NCBI GenBank assembly: GCA_946479125.1
Contig: CAMLET010000035.1
Span: 1 to 12,510 of the forward strand
Reading direction: 5' to 3'
Source: an uncultured Flavobacteriales bacterium
Lineage (GTDB): Bacteria; Bacteroidota; Bacteroidia; Flavobacteriales; Crocinitomicaceae
DNA: 12,510 nucleotides
Shown here: piece by piece, positions 6,946 through 12,510 of the stretch
How the letters are laid out: the number at the start of each line of letters is the position of its first letter
Position numbering within the stretch: position 1 is the first letter of the stretch
Notes under the pieces: generated by a model
What the model was told of the DNA's origin: nothing
The model's database searches: none
The model's input: the letters and a program-made list of their open reading frames with translations, nothing else
Position numbers and translations under genes: made by a program

Positions 6946-8250
6946 TTAGTCTTGGCTCTTTCTTGCACTGAGCGTAGTCGAAGTGTCCTCTTGATTCTGC
7001 TTTGCGCCTTCTAAATACAATCGCGCCACTTTCACCTGCTGCGTTCTTCTGCTGTTTACTCCTTTTTCAAACGCCCGGCTTGATGTGTTGTAATACCATT
7101 CCTGAACTTTGGTGATGTTCTTCAGAAGTGCAGGATATATCGTCCAACCTTTTATTGGCAAACCCATTGCTTTACATGATTCTGCTCCCAAAAAGAAATA
7201 GTTATACGCCAAATGCAATTGTACAACCCGTTTCTTTTGCCATTGGTTTGGTGGGAAATTCGAAGAAAAGGGTTCAAGCATCAAAGCTCTGGCTAACTCC
7301 TGAGTATCAGCATCTGCGGGAGGTTGTGTGATTGTCCACGCATACAATTCGCGAATGGCTTGTTCCTCAGTTTCGGGAAGTAGTTCAACAGGAATTCCCA
7401 ATAAGTAGCCAATGTATTTCCATAAATGAAACAATCCTTCGGCTTCTTCTGGCTTTACGTTTACACCCAACGAACGAATTCCATCTAAGAATACCAATGA
7501 GAAACCCAGATTTGTGGCTACCATGTCCCACTGATTCAAGGGTTCTCCCCAATCTTCCGTTTTCCACTTGTGGTGTTCACTTTTTAAAATAGAAACTCGT
7601 GCATAGGCATGCATCAATCGAATTAAAATACATTCCCGGATTCCGTTTTGTGGATTTTCCAGTGCTCGTTCACCAACCACTTTTACCCAAAAATCGGTAG
7701 TTTCTGTTGTTCGTTTTGCAGCACCTTTTTTGAGAGCTCCGGTAAAGATGAGAGGTTTGTTAATAGCAGAAGATTCGTAACCACCCATCAGACAATAATT
7801 CCTTAGAACCATGAAGCCACGAGTACCGGAACGTCGACACAATTTTGCACCTAGTTCCACTTTTTCCAAATCCAACCAACTTGGTTTTTGAATGCTGAAT
7901 TCTATTAAATCAATTAAAATTTGCGGAATACTTGTGGTGAGTGAGGTCGAACTATCTTCTTGTGAGCTGAGGTTCTCACGGGGACTGAGGCTCTCGAAAT
8001 CCCTGTTATCCAAAGCTTCATTTATCCACTGCATCGTTTTTGGATATCCGTTTGGAATCATCACCTCACGAATAACCTTGTCCGCCAATTCATCGACTTG
8101 AAAAAGCAATGGAATCTTTCGTTGAATTTCTTCTTCTTTTGGAAATACTCCATTGATCTTTTGAGCTAGTTTCCTGCCTCGCCCTTCGTTCCAATAGTTG
8201 GTAAATCCAGGGGAAGGAAAATGATAACGTGATGGAGTTTTGGTTGACAT
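6946..8250 (-). CDS. Oxygenase MpaB family protein (DUF2236, latex-clearing-protein-like)
   Basis: 434 aa; it matches the DUF2236/MpaB family, whose known members include latex-clearing protein (a haem-b rubber oxygenase) and fungal MpaB. Visible family marks are GAKLCRRSGTRGFMVLRNY (residues 134-152), RLMHAYARVSI (211-221, with R211 and H214 at the place of the haem-ligand region in Lcp), GEPLNQWDMVATNLGFS (235-251) and KYIGYLLGIPVELLPETE (278-295). There is no signal peptide, so it is cytosolic, unlike secreted Lcp. The frame is open back to 8313, but the ATG at 8250 is one base after the upstream GNAT stop and gives a family-like N-terminus. Residues ~82-107 form a Ser/Glu/Thr-rich loop encoded by three small hairpin repeats (7940-8003). 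The C-terminal tail (about residues 421-428) is encoded by a related repeat at 6966-6985. It is likely co-transcribed with its neighbours. The substrate is unknown. Confidence 0.85.
   Translation of the reverse strand: MSTKTPSRYHFPSPGFTNYWNEGRGRKLAQKINGVFPKEEEIQRKIPLLFQVDELADKVIREVMIPNGYPKTMQWINEALDNRDFESLSPRENLSSQEDSSTSLTTSIPQILIDLIEFSIQKPSWLDLEKVELGAKLCRRSGTRGFMVLRNYCLMGGYESSAINKPLIFTGALKKGAAKRTTETTDFWVKVVGERALENPQNGIRECILIRLMHAYARVSILKSEHHKWKTEDWGEPLNQWDMVATNLGFSLVFLDGIRSLGVNVKPEEAEGLFHLWKYIGYLLGIPVELLPETEEQAIRELYAWTITQPPADADTQELARALMLEPFSSNFPPNQWQKKRVVQLHLAYNYFFLGAESCKAMGLPIKGWTIYPALLKNITKVQEWYYNTSSRAFEKGVNSRRTQQVKVARLYLEGAKQNQEDTSTTLSARKSQD
6966..6985. repeat. CTGAG-n5-TCGAA type short repeat at the 3' end of the MpaB gene
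   Basis: CACTGAGCGTAGTCGAAGTG has short complementary ends (CACT and AGTG) around a CTGAG...TCGAA core. It lies inside the last codons of the oxygenase gene, about 17 bases before the stop, and supplies part of the non-conserved tail. This type of sequence occurs as short dispersed elements in Bacteroidota genomes (recalled, not searched). Confidence 0.6.
7940..8003. repeat. Cluster of three small hairpin repeats inside the MpaB coding region
   Basis: Three adjacent units share a GAGG core. AGTGAGGTCGAACT (7940-7953) has AGT/ACT ends. GTGAG-CTGAGGTT-CTCAC (7962-7979) has a perfect 5-bp stem. GGGA-CTGAGGCTCTCGAAA-TCCC (7981-8003) has a 4-bp stem. The stems differ in sequence but stay self-complementary, while the loops share CTGAGG and/or TCGAA. 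The cluster encodes, in frame, a Ser-rich loop of the oxygenase. Confidence 0.6.
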
Positions 8251-8251
8251 C

Positions 8252-8542
8252 TTACTTTTTTTGAAGCAATACGTCGTGCCAGTCTTTGTGACGATCAAAT
8301 TGTGCTTTGGCAAACGGACAAAGTGGAATGACTTTCAGGTTGTTTTCTCTAGCATAAGCCAAAGCTGCTTCAATCATTTTCTGCCCAACTCCTTGTCCGG
8401 CAAAATCCTGATTCACCTCAGTATGATCAATAATAAACCGATTTTCACCAGCCCATGAATAAGTCATTCTTCCAGCTTCCTGACCATCATGCATGACTCT
8501 GAAATAACCTTTATGTTCGTTGTTTACTTGTTCTAATTCCAT
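8252..8542 (-). CDS. YjdJ-type small GNAT N-acetyltransferase
   Basis: A 96-aa protein matching the short GCN5-related acetyltransferase group (Acetyltransf_CG; E. coli YjdJ, human NATD1). It has one compact domain: strand GYFRVMHDGQEAGRMTYSW, strand RFIIDHTEVNQDFAGQGVG, with the acetyl-CoA pyrophosphate-binding loop as QGVGQK near residues 50-55, then helix KMIEAALAYARENN and the end strand KVIPLCPFAKAQFDRH. The LCPFAKAQF segment with its Cys is typical of this subgroup. The acceptor substrate is unknown even for characterised genomes. In E. coli the homologous gene sits beside yjdI, which encodes a Fer4_19 protein; here the same pair is kept, with an OsmC gene in between. The stop is one base before the MpaB start, and 20 bases separate it from the upstream OsmC gene. 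Confidence 0.92.
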   Translation of the reverse strand: MELEQVNNEHKGYFRVMHDGQEAGRMTYSWAGENRFIIDHTEVNQDFAGQGVGQKMIEAALAYARENNLKVIPLCPFAKAQFDRHKDWHDVLLQKK

Positions 8543-8562
8543 CTTTATTGCTTTGTTGAGAT

Positions 8563-8964
8563 CTACTTCGAAATCAATGTTGTTTCTACTTCAATGCTAT
8601 GCGTTAATATTTTGTGTACAGGACATTTATTCGCAATAACGAGTAAACGCTCTTTCTGTTCTTCAGTGATATTTCCTTCAATCGTTATTTCTCGGGTAAA
8701 GCCGGTCGTTTCCTCCTTTATTTCACGTTCCATTGTAACTTCAACGTGAATCTTTTCTACATCCCAATCCTTTCTGTCGATGTACATTCTTAGTGTAGCA
8801 CAAGTACATGCTACAAGCGAAGAAGCTAATAATTCAAACGGATTCATTCCTTTTTCTTCCCCATCATTCCAAACAGGTTCATCGCTGATGATTGTGTTGT
8901 TACCAGCTGTTATTTCTGTAAAATAATGGGTTCTGCCAATGATGCCTTTTGCTGTTGTTGACAT
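8563..8964 (-). CDS. OsmC family peroxiredoxin-like protein
   Basis: 133 aa of the OsmC/Ohr superfamily, cytosolic thiol-dependent proteins that typically reduce organic or fatty-acid hydroperoxides as homodimers. The fold order is visible: an N-terminal beta sheet (RTHYFTEITAGNNTIISDEP), the central helix MNPFELLASSLVACTCATLR holding C53 and C55, strands with EVTMEREI, and the helix RLLVIANKCPVHKILTHS holding C114. The pairing of C53 or C55 with C114 matches the two reactive cysteines of the family. The E/R network around GMNPFELL is also typical. The extra Cys (C55 in ACTC) is a small variation. It starts 2 bases after the Fer4_19 stop, so the two are almost certainly co-transcribed. In context it points to defence against, or handling of, lipid peroxides, consistent with the oxygenase downstream. 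Confidence 0.95.
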   Translation of the reverse strand: MSTTAKGIIGRTHYFTEITAGNNTIISDEPVWNDGEEKGMNPFELLASSLVACTCATLRMYIDRKDWDVEKIHVEVTMEREIKEETTGFTREITIEGNITEEQKERLLVIANKCPVHKILTHSIEVETTLISK

Positions 8965-8966
8965 AA

Positions 8967-9182
8967 TTATTTGGAATTCATTCGATAGGTCAAAGCACCA
9001 GATGGACAGTTGTTGATTTGACTTATCAATTCAGCAGTTGTTCCATTTTCTGCAGTAATCCAGGGCTTTTCTTTCGGCTTGTATACATTAGGAAGAGTTC
9101 TTGCGCAAATTCCGGCATGAATACATTTTGCTGGTGTCCAGATAATTGTGAGTTCACCGTTGGTATACGTTTTTGTTTCCAT
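8967..9182 (-). CDS. Fer4_19-type (YjdI-like) iron-sulfur protein
   Basis: A 71-aa single-domain protein of the Fer4_19 family ('(4Fe-4S)-binding mono-cluster protein', E. coli YjdI). The ligand set reads C20-I-H22-AGI-C26 with ARTLPNVY after it, then KPKEKPWI and a late C59 in NNCPSGALTYR. Only three cysteines are present; H22, in the conserved C-x-H-x3-C pattern, is the obvious fourth ligand candidate. It is small and soluble and presumably an electron carrier or sensor. It is the first gene of the minus-strand run, 2 bases ahead of the OsmC gene. The same family neighbours a YjdJ-type GNAT in enterobacteria, which supports a functional link. The start at 9182 is the only reasonable one for the family length. 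Confidence 0.93.
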   Translation of the reverse strand: METKTYTNGELTIIWTPAKCIHAGICARTLPNVYKPKEKPWITAENGTTAELISQINNCPSGALTYRMNSK

Positions 9183-9271
9183 CCTAATGTTTGTTGAGAA
9201 TATTAAAGTTAGCTAAAAGAAGTGTAGCTTTTCATTCGAAAGCGTTTGATTTTATTAACTTCGAGACATTG
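9183..9271. promoter_or_regulatory. Divergent promoter region between the Fer4_19 operon and the adenylate cyclase
   Basis: An 89-base intergenic stretch from which two transcripts diverge. On the minus strand TAACTTTA (9211-9204) is one base off TAnnTTTG, 21 bases before the Fer4_19 start. On the plus strand TAACTTCG (9256-9263) is one mismatch off and 8 bases before the cyclase ATG. Neither has a good TTG -33 element. Only the location is well supported. Confidence 0.3.
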
Positions 9272-10543
9272 ATGCTGATGAAATTCCCTTTGAACATAAA
9301 ATCCATGATTTTGAGTGCCTTTTTGCTCTTGGGAAGTCATGTGCTTTTTGCTCAATCGGGCCAAGCCTTGTATGCTGAAGCAATGAAGGTGAAACAGGAG
9401 GGGAGAACACAAAAATCGATGCGTGCTTTTGAATCAGCTTTATCAGCTGCAAAGAAAGAAAATGATGTTGCACTTCAGATGAAATGTCACCTTGAGTTGG
9501 CAGAATTGCAAAACAATGTCATTTACTATAAGGACGCACTGAAGAATTATCAATCCTTCACACGTTTATACCGCCAAAGCCAGATAAAGAGAACCAATCA
9601 GTTGACCGATTCGGTGGAAACCTTGAAATCGGAAGTGGATTCTGGTCAGGTTCAGATCGAGAAAAAGCAGGAATCAATTGATTCGTTGAACGAAGAACAA
9701 TTGAAAGCTCAAGTGCAGCTGCAGCAATCGGAATTGAAAGAACAAAAAACAGCAATGAAGCTGGAGCGTGAAGCTAACAAGAGAAACCGCTTACTTTTCA
9801 TTTTAGGTATAGGTTTTCTAGCCTTAATGTTCTTCGTGATACTGTATTTGAGAAAACGTCGAACAACTAGTGTTTTGCGTACTAAAAACGAAGAAATTGT
9901 TGCAGAAAGAGACAAGTCGGATGCGTTGTTGCTGAATATTCTTCCCAATTCCGTTGCAGAAGAGTTGAAGAATTTTGGGAAAACATCTTCGTTTCGTTAC
10001 GATGAAGCGACGGTTATGTTTACCGACTTTAAAGGATTCACCACTTTCGCAGGACAGAACGATCCTGAAGATGTGGTTGCTATGCTCGATTACTATTTCC
10101 GTGGATTTGACGAGATCATTAGTCATTTTAGAATAGAAAAGATCAAAACAATTGGTGACGCATACCTGTGTGTTTCGGGGGCTCCAATGGCGAATCCAAA
10201 TCACGCAAAAGACATGGTTCAAGCGGCCCTGATTTTTCAGGAATTTGTGAGGAAAAGTGCGCATCAACGTTTTGGCGTAGGTTCTGAGTTGCTGGAAATG
10301 CGAATTGGAATTCATTCTGGTCCCTTAGTAGCGGGAGTGGTAGGTTCAAAGAAATTTGCCTATGATGTTTGGGGAGATACCGTAAACGTAGCAGCACGCA
10401 TGGAGCAGGCTAGTGAATCTGGTCAAATCAACGTTTCTGAAACTGTTTTTCAAGCCTGTGGAGATAACTTTCATTTCTATTATCGCGGCGAATTGGAAGC
10501 TAAGAATAAAGGCAAGTTGAAGATGTACTTCGTGGAGAAGTAA
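9272..10543 (+). CDS. Membrane-anchored class III adenylate cyclase with periplasmic TPR/coiled-coil region
   Basis: 423 aa from the ATG at 9272 (an ATG at 9278 is equally possible; a TTG at 9191 would extend the frame but spoil the signal peptide). Order: signal sequence (LSAFLLLGSHVLFAQ), a short TPR-like helical region (~residues 28-100), a coiled coil (~105-172, rich in Q/E/K), one membrane span (LLFILGIGFLALMFFVILYL, ~174-193), a cytosolic linker coil with LLLNILPNSVAEELK, and the cyclase domain (~243-420). Metal-binding aspartates are D252 (MFTDF) and D296 (IGDAY). K292 (KIKTIGD) and D365 (YDVWGD) are the adenine-selecting pair, so ATP rather than GTP is expected. N372 and R376 (TVNVAAR) complete the active site, so a homodimeric enzyme is predicted. 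It turns a periplasmic signal into cAMP; the ligand is unknown. Confidence 0.9.
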   Translation: MLMKFPLNIKSMILSAFLLLGSHVLFAQSGQALYAEAMKVKQEGRTQKSMRAFESALSAAKKENDVALQMKCHLELAELQNNVIYYKDALKNYQSFTRLYRQSQIKRTNQLTDSVETLKSEVDSGQVQIEKKQESIDSLNEEQLKAQVQLQQSELKEQKTAMKLEREANKRNRLLFILGIGFLALMFFVILYLRKRRTTSVLRTKNEEIVAERDKSDALLLNILPNSVAEELKNFGKTSSFRYDEATVMFTDFKGFTTFAGQNDPEDVVAMLDYYFRGFDEIISHFRIEKIKTIGDAYLCVSGAPMANPNHAKDMVQAALIFQEFVRKSAHQRFGVGSELLEMRIGIHSGPLVAGVVGSKKFAYDVWGDTVNVAARMEQASESGQINVSETVFQACGDNFHFYYRGELEAKNKGKLKMYFVEK

Positions 10544-10549
10544 CGACCA

Positions 10550-10594
10550 AAAATATTGTCTTTGAGAATCGAGCATTGTGAAAATATTTTCCAC
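10550..10594. promoter_or_regulatory. AT-rich direct/inverted repeats upstream of the arginine leader promoter
   Basis: AAAATATT occurs at 10550-10557 and again at 10581-10588, 31 bases apart (about three helical turns). The second copy lies inside GAAAATATTTTC (10580-10591), a perfect 12-bp palindrome, flanked by GTG and CAC. It is 34-45 bases upstream of the -7 element at 10625. The look is that of an operator, loosely like ARG boxes (TGAAT...ATTCA), but the match is partial. It could also be part of the cyclase transcript end. Confidence 0.3.
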
Positions 10595-10602
10595 TAAACC
10601 GA

Positions 10603-10632
10603 TTTAATATCAATTTATTTCACATATATTTG
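10603..10632 (+). promoter_or_regulatory. Promoter of the arginine operon
   Basis: TATATTTG (10625-10632) is a perfect TAnnTTTG -7 element; the -33 site is weak (TTT at 10603-10605, spacer 19). Initiation is expected near 10638-10641, only a few bases before the GTG of the leader ORF and about 170 bases before the acetyltransferase ATG. Confidence 0.5.
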
Positions 10633-10642
10633 CCCCCGTTAC

Positions 10643-10711
10643 GTGAAAAACAATAACACATATCCTTCATTCTTAATCCGCTGTGAGCGAAGAAGGTACC
10701 CCCTGGGGTAA
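10643..10711 (+). CDS. Arginine-rich leader peptide, candidate attenuator ORF
   Basis: GTG at 10643 opens a 22-codon frame closing with TAA at 10709-10711. The peptide begins (M/V)KNNNTYPSFLI and continues RCERRRYPLG. Arg codons are CGC (10679-10681) and three consecutive, all different ones, CGA AGA AGG (10688-10696). It sits between a strong -7 element and an arginine biosynthesis operon, as expected for a leader whose ribosome stalls when charged tRNA-Arg is scarce. The weaknesses are a GTG start, no Shine-Dalgarno sequence and no homolog comparison. The Arg run lies immediately 5' of TACCCC, a segment that can pair in more than one way with sequence downstream. No other function is evident for so short a frame. 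Confidence 0.6.
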   Translation: MKNNNTYPSFLIRCERRRYPLG

Positions 10712-10747
10712 ATATTGTGTTTTGCGGGGCTACGTGTCCTGCCTTCT
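10691..10747 (+). promoter_or_regulatory. Alternative RNA stems overlapping the leader ORF (candidate attenuator)
   Basis: Pairings visible by eye are as follows. (A) TACCC (10697-10701) with GGGTA (10706-10710), loop CCTG. (B) AGAAGG (10691-10696) with CCTTCT (10742-10747), extended inward by CCCC (10699-10702) with GGGG (10726-10729). (C) GCGGGG (10724-10729) with TCCTGC (10737-10742), with two G-U pairs. A and B compete for the C run; B and C compete for the G run. B needs the AGA AGG codons to be free of a ribosome. No strong U tract follows, so the output may be termination by another route or control of translation. Confidence 0.4.
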
Positions 10748-10810
10748 AGAAATCTTACATTTTATCAATTCTGTTTTAAGCCACTAGGCTAGCAGTTTAT
10801 TTCAATCAGA

Positions 10811-11452
10811 ATGAAAATTTCCGTTTTGGTTGCTGGTGAACAACATGTTCATCATGCCAACTATTTATGTCAATTAATGGCTCAAGCGGCCAGAAAACGA
10901 GGAACTGGAATCGCAAAACGTTCTCCAGAATACCTTGAAGAAAAAATGCGAGAAGGCAAGGCTATTATTGCCATTCACGAAGATAAAGCCGTTGGTTTTT
11001 GCTATATCGAAACCTGGGAATTCAAAAGTTTTGTAGCAAATTCCGGACTTATTGTCGATGAAGTGTATCGCCAAACTGGACTAGCGAAATCGATTAAAAA
11101 GGCAATTCTGGAACTCTCTCAAGAAAAGTTCCCCGAAGCCAAAGTCTTTGGAATTACAACAAGTCTTGCAGTAATGAAAATCAACAGTGATTTGGGTTAC
11201 AAACCCGTTACGTTTTCAGAATTAACCACCGATGAAAAGTTTTGGGCGGGTTGTAATGGTTGCGTAAATGTTGATATTCTTAAGAGAACCGAACGCAAAC
11301 ATTGCTTGTGTACAGGAATGTTGTTCGATCCAACTCAAAAAACAACTCAAGAGGTTTCAAAAGGAAATAGGTGGCAGCGTTTTATTGATTTTTTAACTCG
11401 AGAACGAGGAATGAAAGAAAACAAGACGACAAATAAGAATCGAGTGTTTTAG
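10811..11452 (+). CDS. GNAT N-acetyltransferase of the arginine operon (candidate N-acetylglutamate synthase)
   Basis: 213 aa. The N-terminal ~140 residues are a GNAT domain: strand AIIAIHEDKAVGFCYIETW (51-69), strand and acetyl-CoA loop GLIVDEVYRQTGLAKSI (79-95, R87-Q-T-G90-L-A as the pyrophosphate-binding loop), and strand AKVFGITTSLAVMKINSDLG (110-129). After it comes a segment not usual for GNATs, FWAGCNGC...RTERKHCLC, with C148, C151, C165 and C167 (C-x2-C-x13-C-x-C), which looks like a zinc or iron-sulfur site. The tail (179-213) is basic. It lies 28 bases before argG and follows the leader ORF. In Bacteroidota such a GNAT commonly heads the argG-argC cluster, so acetylation of glutamate, the first step of arginine synthesis, is the leading idea. 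No amino-acid kinase domain is present, unlike classical ArgA. The assignment rests on context. Confidence 0.9.
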   Translation: MKISVLVAGEQHVHHANYLCQLMAQAARKRGTGIAKRSPEYLEEKMREGKAIIAIHEDKAVGFCYIETWEFKSFVANSGLIVDEVYRQTGLAKSIKKAILELSQEKFPEAKVFGITTSLAVMKINSDLGYKPVTFSELTTDEKFWAGCNGCVNVDILKRTERKHCLCTGMLFDPTQKTTQEVSKGNRWQRFIDFLTRERGMKENKTTNKNRVF

Positions 11453-11480
11453 ACATTCAATATACCCTAAGAAAAAATAA

Positions 11481-12510
11481 ATGAAAAATAATAAATGTGT
11501 GCTTGCCTATTCAGGTGGGCTAGACACCACTTTTTGCGTAAAATATCTTCAACAAGAACTTGGATTGGAAGTCCAAACCGTATTCGTGAATACTGGAGCT
11601 TTCCATCAAAATGAATTGCACGAGATTGAAAATAAAGCGCTCGCATTGGGTGTGAAAGAACACCAAACTATTGATGTTTCTGAAAAATTCTATAGTGAAG
11701 GATTGAAATTTCTTCTTTTTGGAAACGTACTAAAAAACGATACCTATCCACTTTCTGTAAGTGCCGAACGTGTATTTCAAGCCAAGGCAATTATTGAGTA
11801 TGCGTTGAAAATAGATGCTTCCTATGTTGCTCATGGAAGTACTGGTGCAGGAAATGACCAGGTGCGATTTGATCAGGTTTTTCAAACACTGGCTCCTGAA
11901 ATCGAAATCATTACTCCAATTCGAGATCTGCAATTAAGTCGACAACAAGAAATCGATTACTTACAAGATAATGGAGTGTTCGTCGATGCAAAAAAAGCAC
12001 AGTACTCCATCAATAAAGGTCTTTGGGGAACAAGTGTTGGTGGTGTTGAAACATTGACATCCAACCTGCCTCTTCCAGAAAATGCATGGCCAAATCAACT
12101 CACACAGCTAGATTCTGAAATTATCACCGTCGTTTTTGAAGAAGGCGAACCAGTAGAATTGAATGGTGAAAAATTGAATCCTGTGACCTTGATTCAACAA
12201 TTGGAAATGTTCTGTTCCTCTTTCGCAATTGGACGAGACACCCACGTTGGTGATACCATTATTGGGATTAAAGGGCGTGTTGGTTTTGTTGCTGCAGCCC
12301 CTTTAATCTTGATTAAAGCGCACCAACTTCTGGAAAAACATACGCTCACCAAATGGCAGATCCAACTGAAAAAACAACAAAGTGAATGGTATGGAAATCT
12401 GTTTCACGAAGGACAATTTATGGATCCAGTAATGCGAGATATTGAAGCGATGTTGATTTCAAGTCAACAACGTGTATCAGGAATTGTGACGATTCAATTG
12501 CATCCATATC
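11481..12510 (+). CDS. argG: Argininosuccinate synthase, 5' part (3' end outside window)
   Basis: 343 complete codons are visible and open to the last base; the family is usually ~400 aa, so about 50 residues are missing. The enzyme joins citrulline and aspartate with ATP to give argininosuccinate, the penultimate step of arginine synthesis, in the cytosol as a tetramer. The PP-loop ATP site is AYSGGLDTT (residues 9-17). The aspartate/citrulline-binding signature is HGSTGAGNDQVRFD (~118-131). NKGLWGTSVGGVET (~185-198) and GIKGRVGFVAAAPL (~262-275) are also family landmarks. The sequence is of the shorter Bacteroidota variety: the usual WGRSIEGG piece reads WGTSVGG. The ATG at 11481 is preceded by an A-rich stretch rather than a Shine-Dalgarno site. 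It follows the GNAT by 28 bases and is under the same candidate leader. Confidence 0.96.
   Translation, partial: MKNNKCVLAYSGGLDTTFCVKYLQQELGLEVQTVFVNTGAFHQNELHEIENKALALGVKEHQTIDVSEKFYSEGLKFLLFGNVLKNDTYPLSVSAERVFQAKAIIEYALKIDASYVAHGSTGAGNDQVRFDQVFQTLAPEIEIITPIRDLQLSRQQEIDYLQDNGVFVDAKKAQYSINKGLWGTSVGGVETLTSNLPLPENAWPNQLTQLDSEIITVVFEEGEPVELNGEKLNPVTLIQQLEMFCSSFAIGRDTHVGDTIIGIKGRVGFVAAAPLILIKAHQLLEKHTLTKWQIQLKKQQSEWYGNLFHEGQFMDPVMRDIEAMLISSQQRVSGIVTIQLHPY

Noticed and set aside
8251..8313. Longer start for the MpaB-type oxygenase
   Set aside because: It would overlap the GNAT gene by more than 60 bases; the start at 8250 is one base past the GNAT stop.
9191..9271. Upstream extension of the adenylate cyclase frame to a TTG codon
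   Set aside because: It would place 27 polar residues before a clear signal sequence and run through the divergent promoter region; the ATG at 9272 or 9278 fits better.
9824..10315. 163-codon open frame on the minus strand inside the adenylate cyclase
   Set aside because: It is antisense to the catalytic domain and has no protein-like features.
10780..10791. AGCC-ACTA-GGCT hairpin just before the acetyltransferase start, considered as a terminator
   Set aside because: The stem is only 4 bp and no U tract follows.

Overview
This window looks like a chromosomal segment of a Bacteroidota bacterium, most likely a Flavobacteriales-type organism. The signs are a secreted protein ending in a type IX secretion (T9SS) sorting domain, promoter -7 elements of the TAnnTTTG kind, almost no Shine-Dalgarno sequences, A-rich start regions, an N-acetyltransferase/argG pair at the head of an arginine operon, and low GC content. 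The genus cannot be fixed from sequence alone.

Layout. (1) Positions 2-1585, plus strand: the 3' part of a large T9SS-exported surface protein. (2) 1586-1751: a spacer with a perfect 20-bp palindrome and the metG promoter. (3) 1752-3809: metG, methionyl-tRNA synthetase with its C-terminal tRNA-binding domain. (4) 3885-4415: a small secreted protein of unknown function, flanked by two inverted copies of a degenerate 10-bp-period repeat. (5) 4460-5569, minus: a membrane fatty-acid desaturase with an operator-like inverted repeat in its promoter. (6) 9182 down to 6438, minus: a tightly packed run encoding a Fer4_19 iron-sulfur protein, an OsmC-type thiol protein, a YjdJ-type GNAT, an MpaB/DUF2236 oxygenase and an SRPBCC lipid-fold protein. 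An outer-membrane barrel gene (6391-5741) follows and appears to have its own promoter. (7) 9272-10543, plus: a membrane-anchored class III adenylate cyclase with a periplasmic TPR/coiled-coil region. (8) 10544-12510, plus: a promoter, a 22-codon leader ORF rich in arginine codons, a cysteine-rich GNAT, and argG running off the window end.

The most interesting item is the leader ORF at 10643-10711. It has four Arg codons, three of them consecutive and all different, and overlaps RNA segments that can pair in mutually exclusive ways, just ahead of the arginine genes. This is the expected architecture of ribosome-mediated attenuation. The minus-strand run 9182-6438 is a second candidate unit, perhaps handling oxidative or lipid chemistry. 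The oxygenase gene also carries, in frame, a cluster of three small hairpin repeats that appear to have been turned into a Ser-rich loop, and a related repeat encodes part of its C-terminus.

No rRNA, tRNA, CRISPR array, transposase or phage gene was seen. No gene-free stretch exceeds 300 bases; the longest is 10544-10810.
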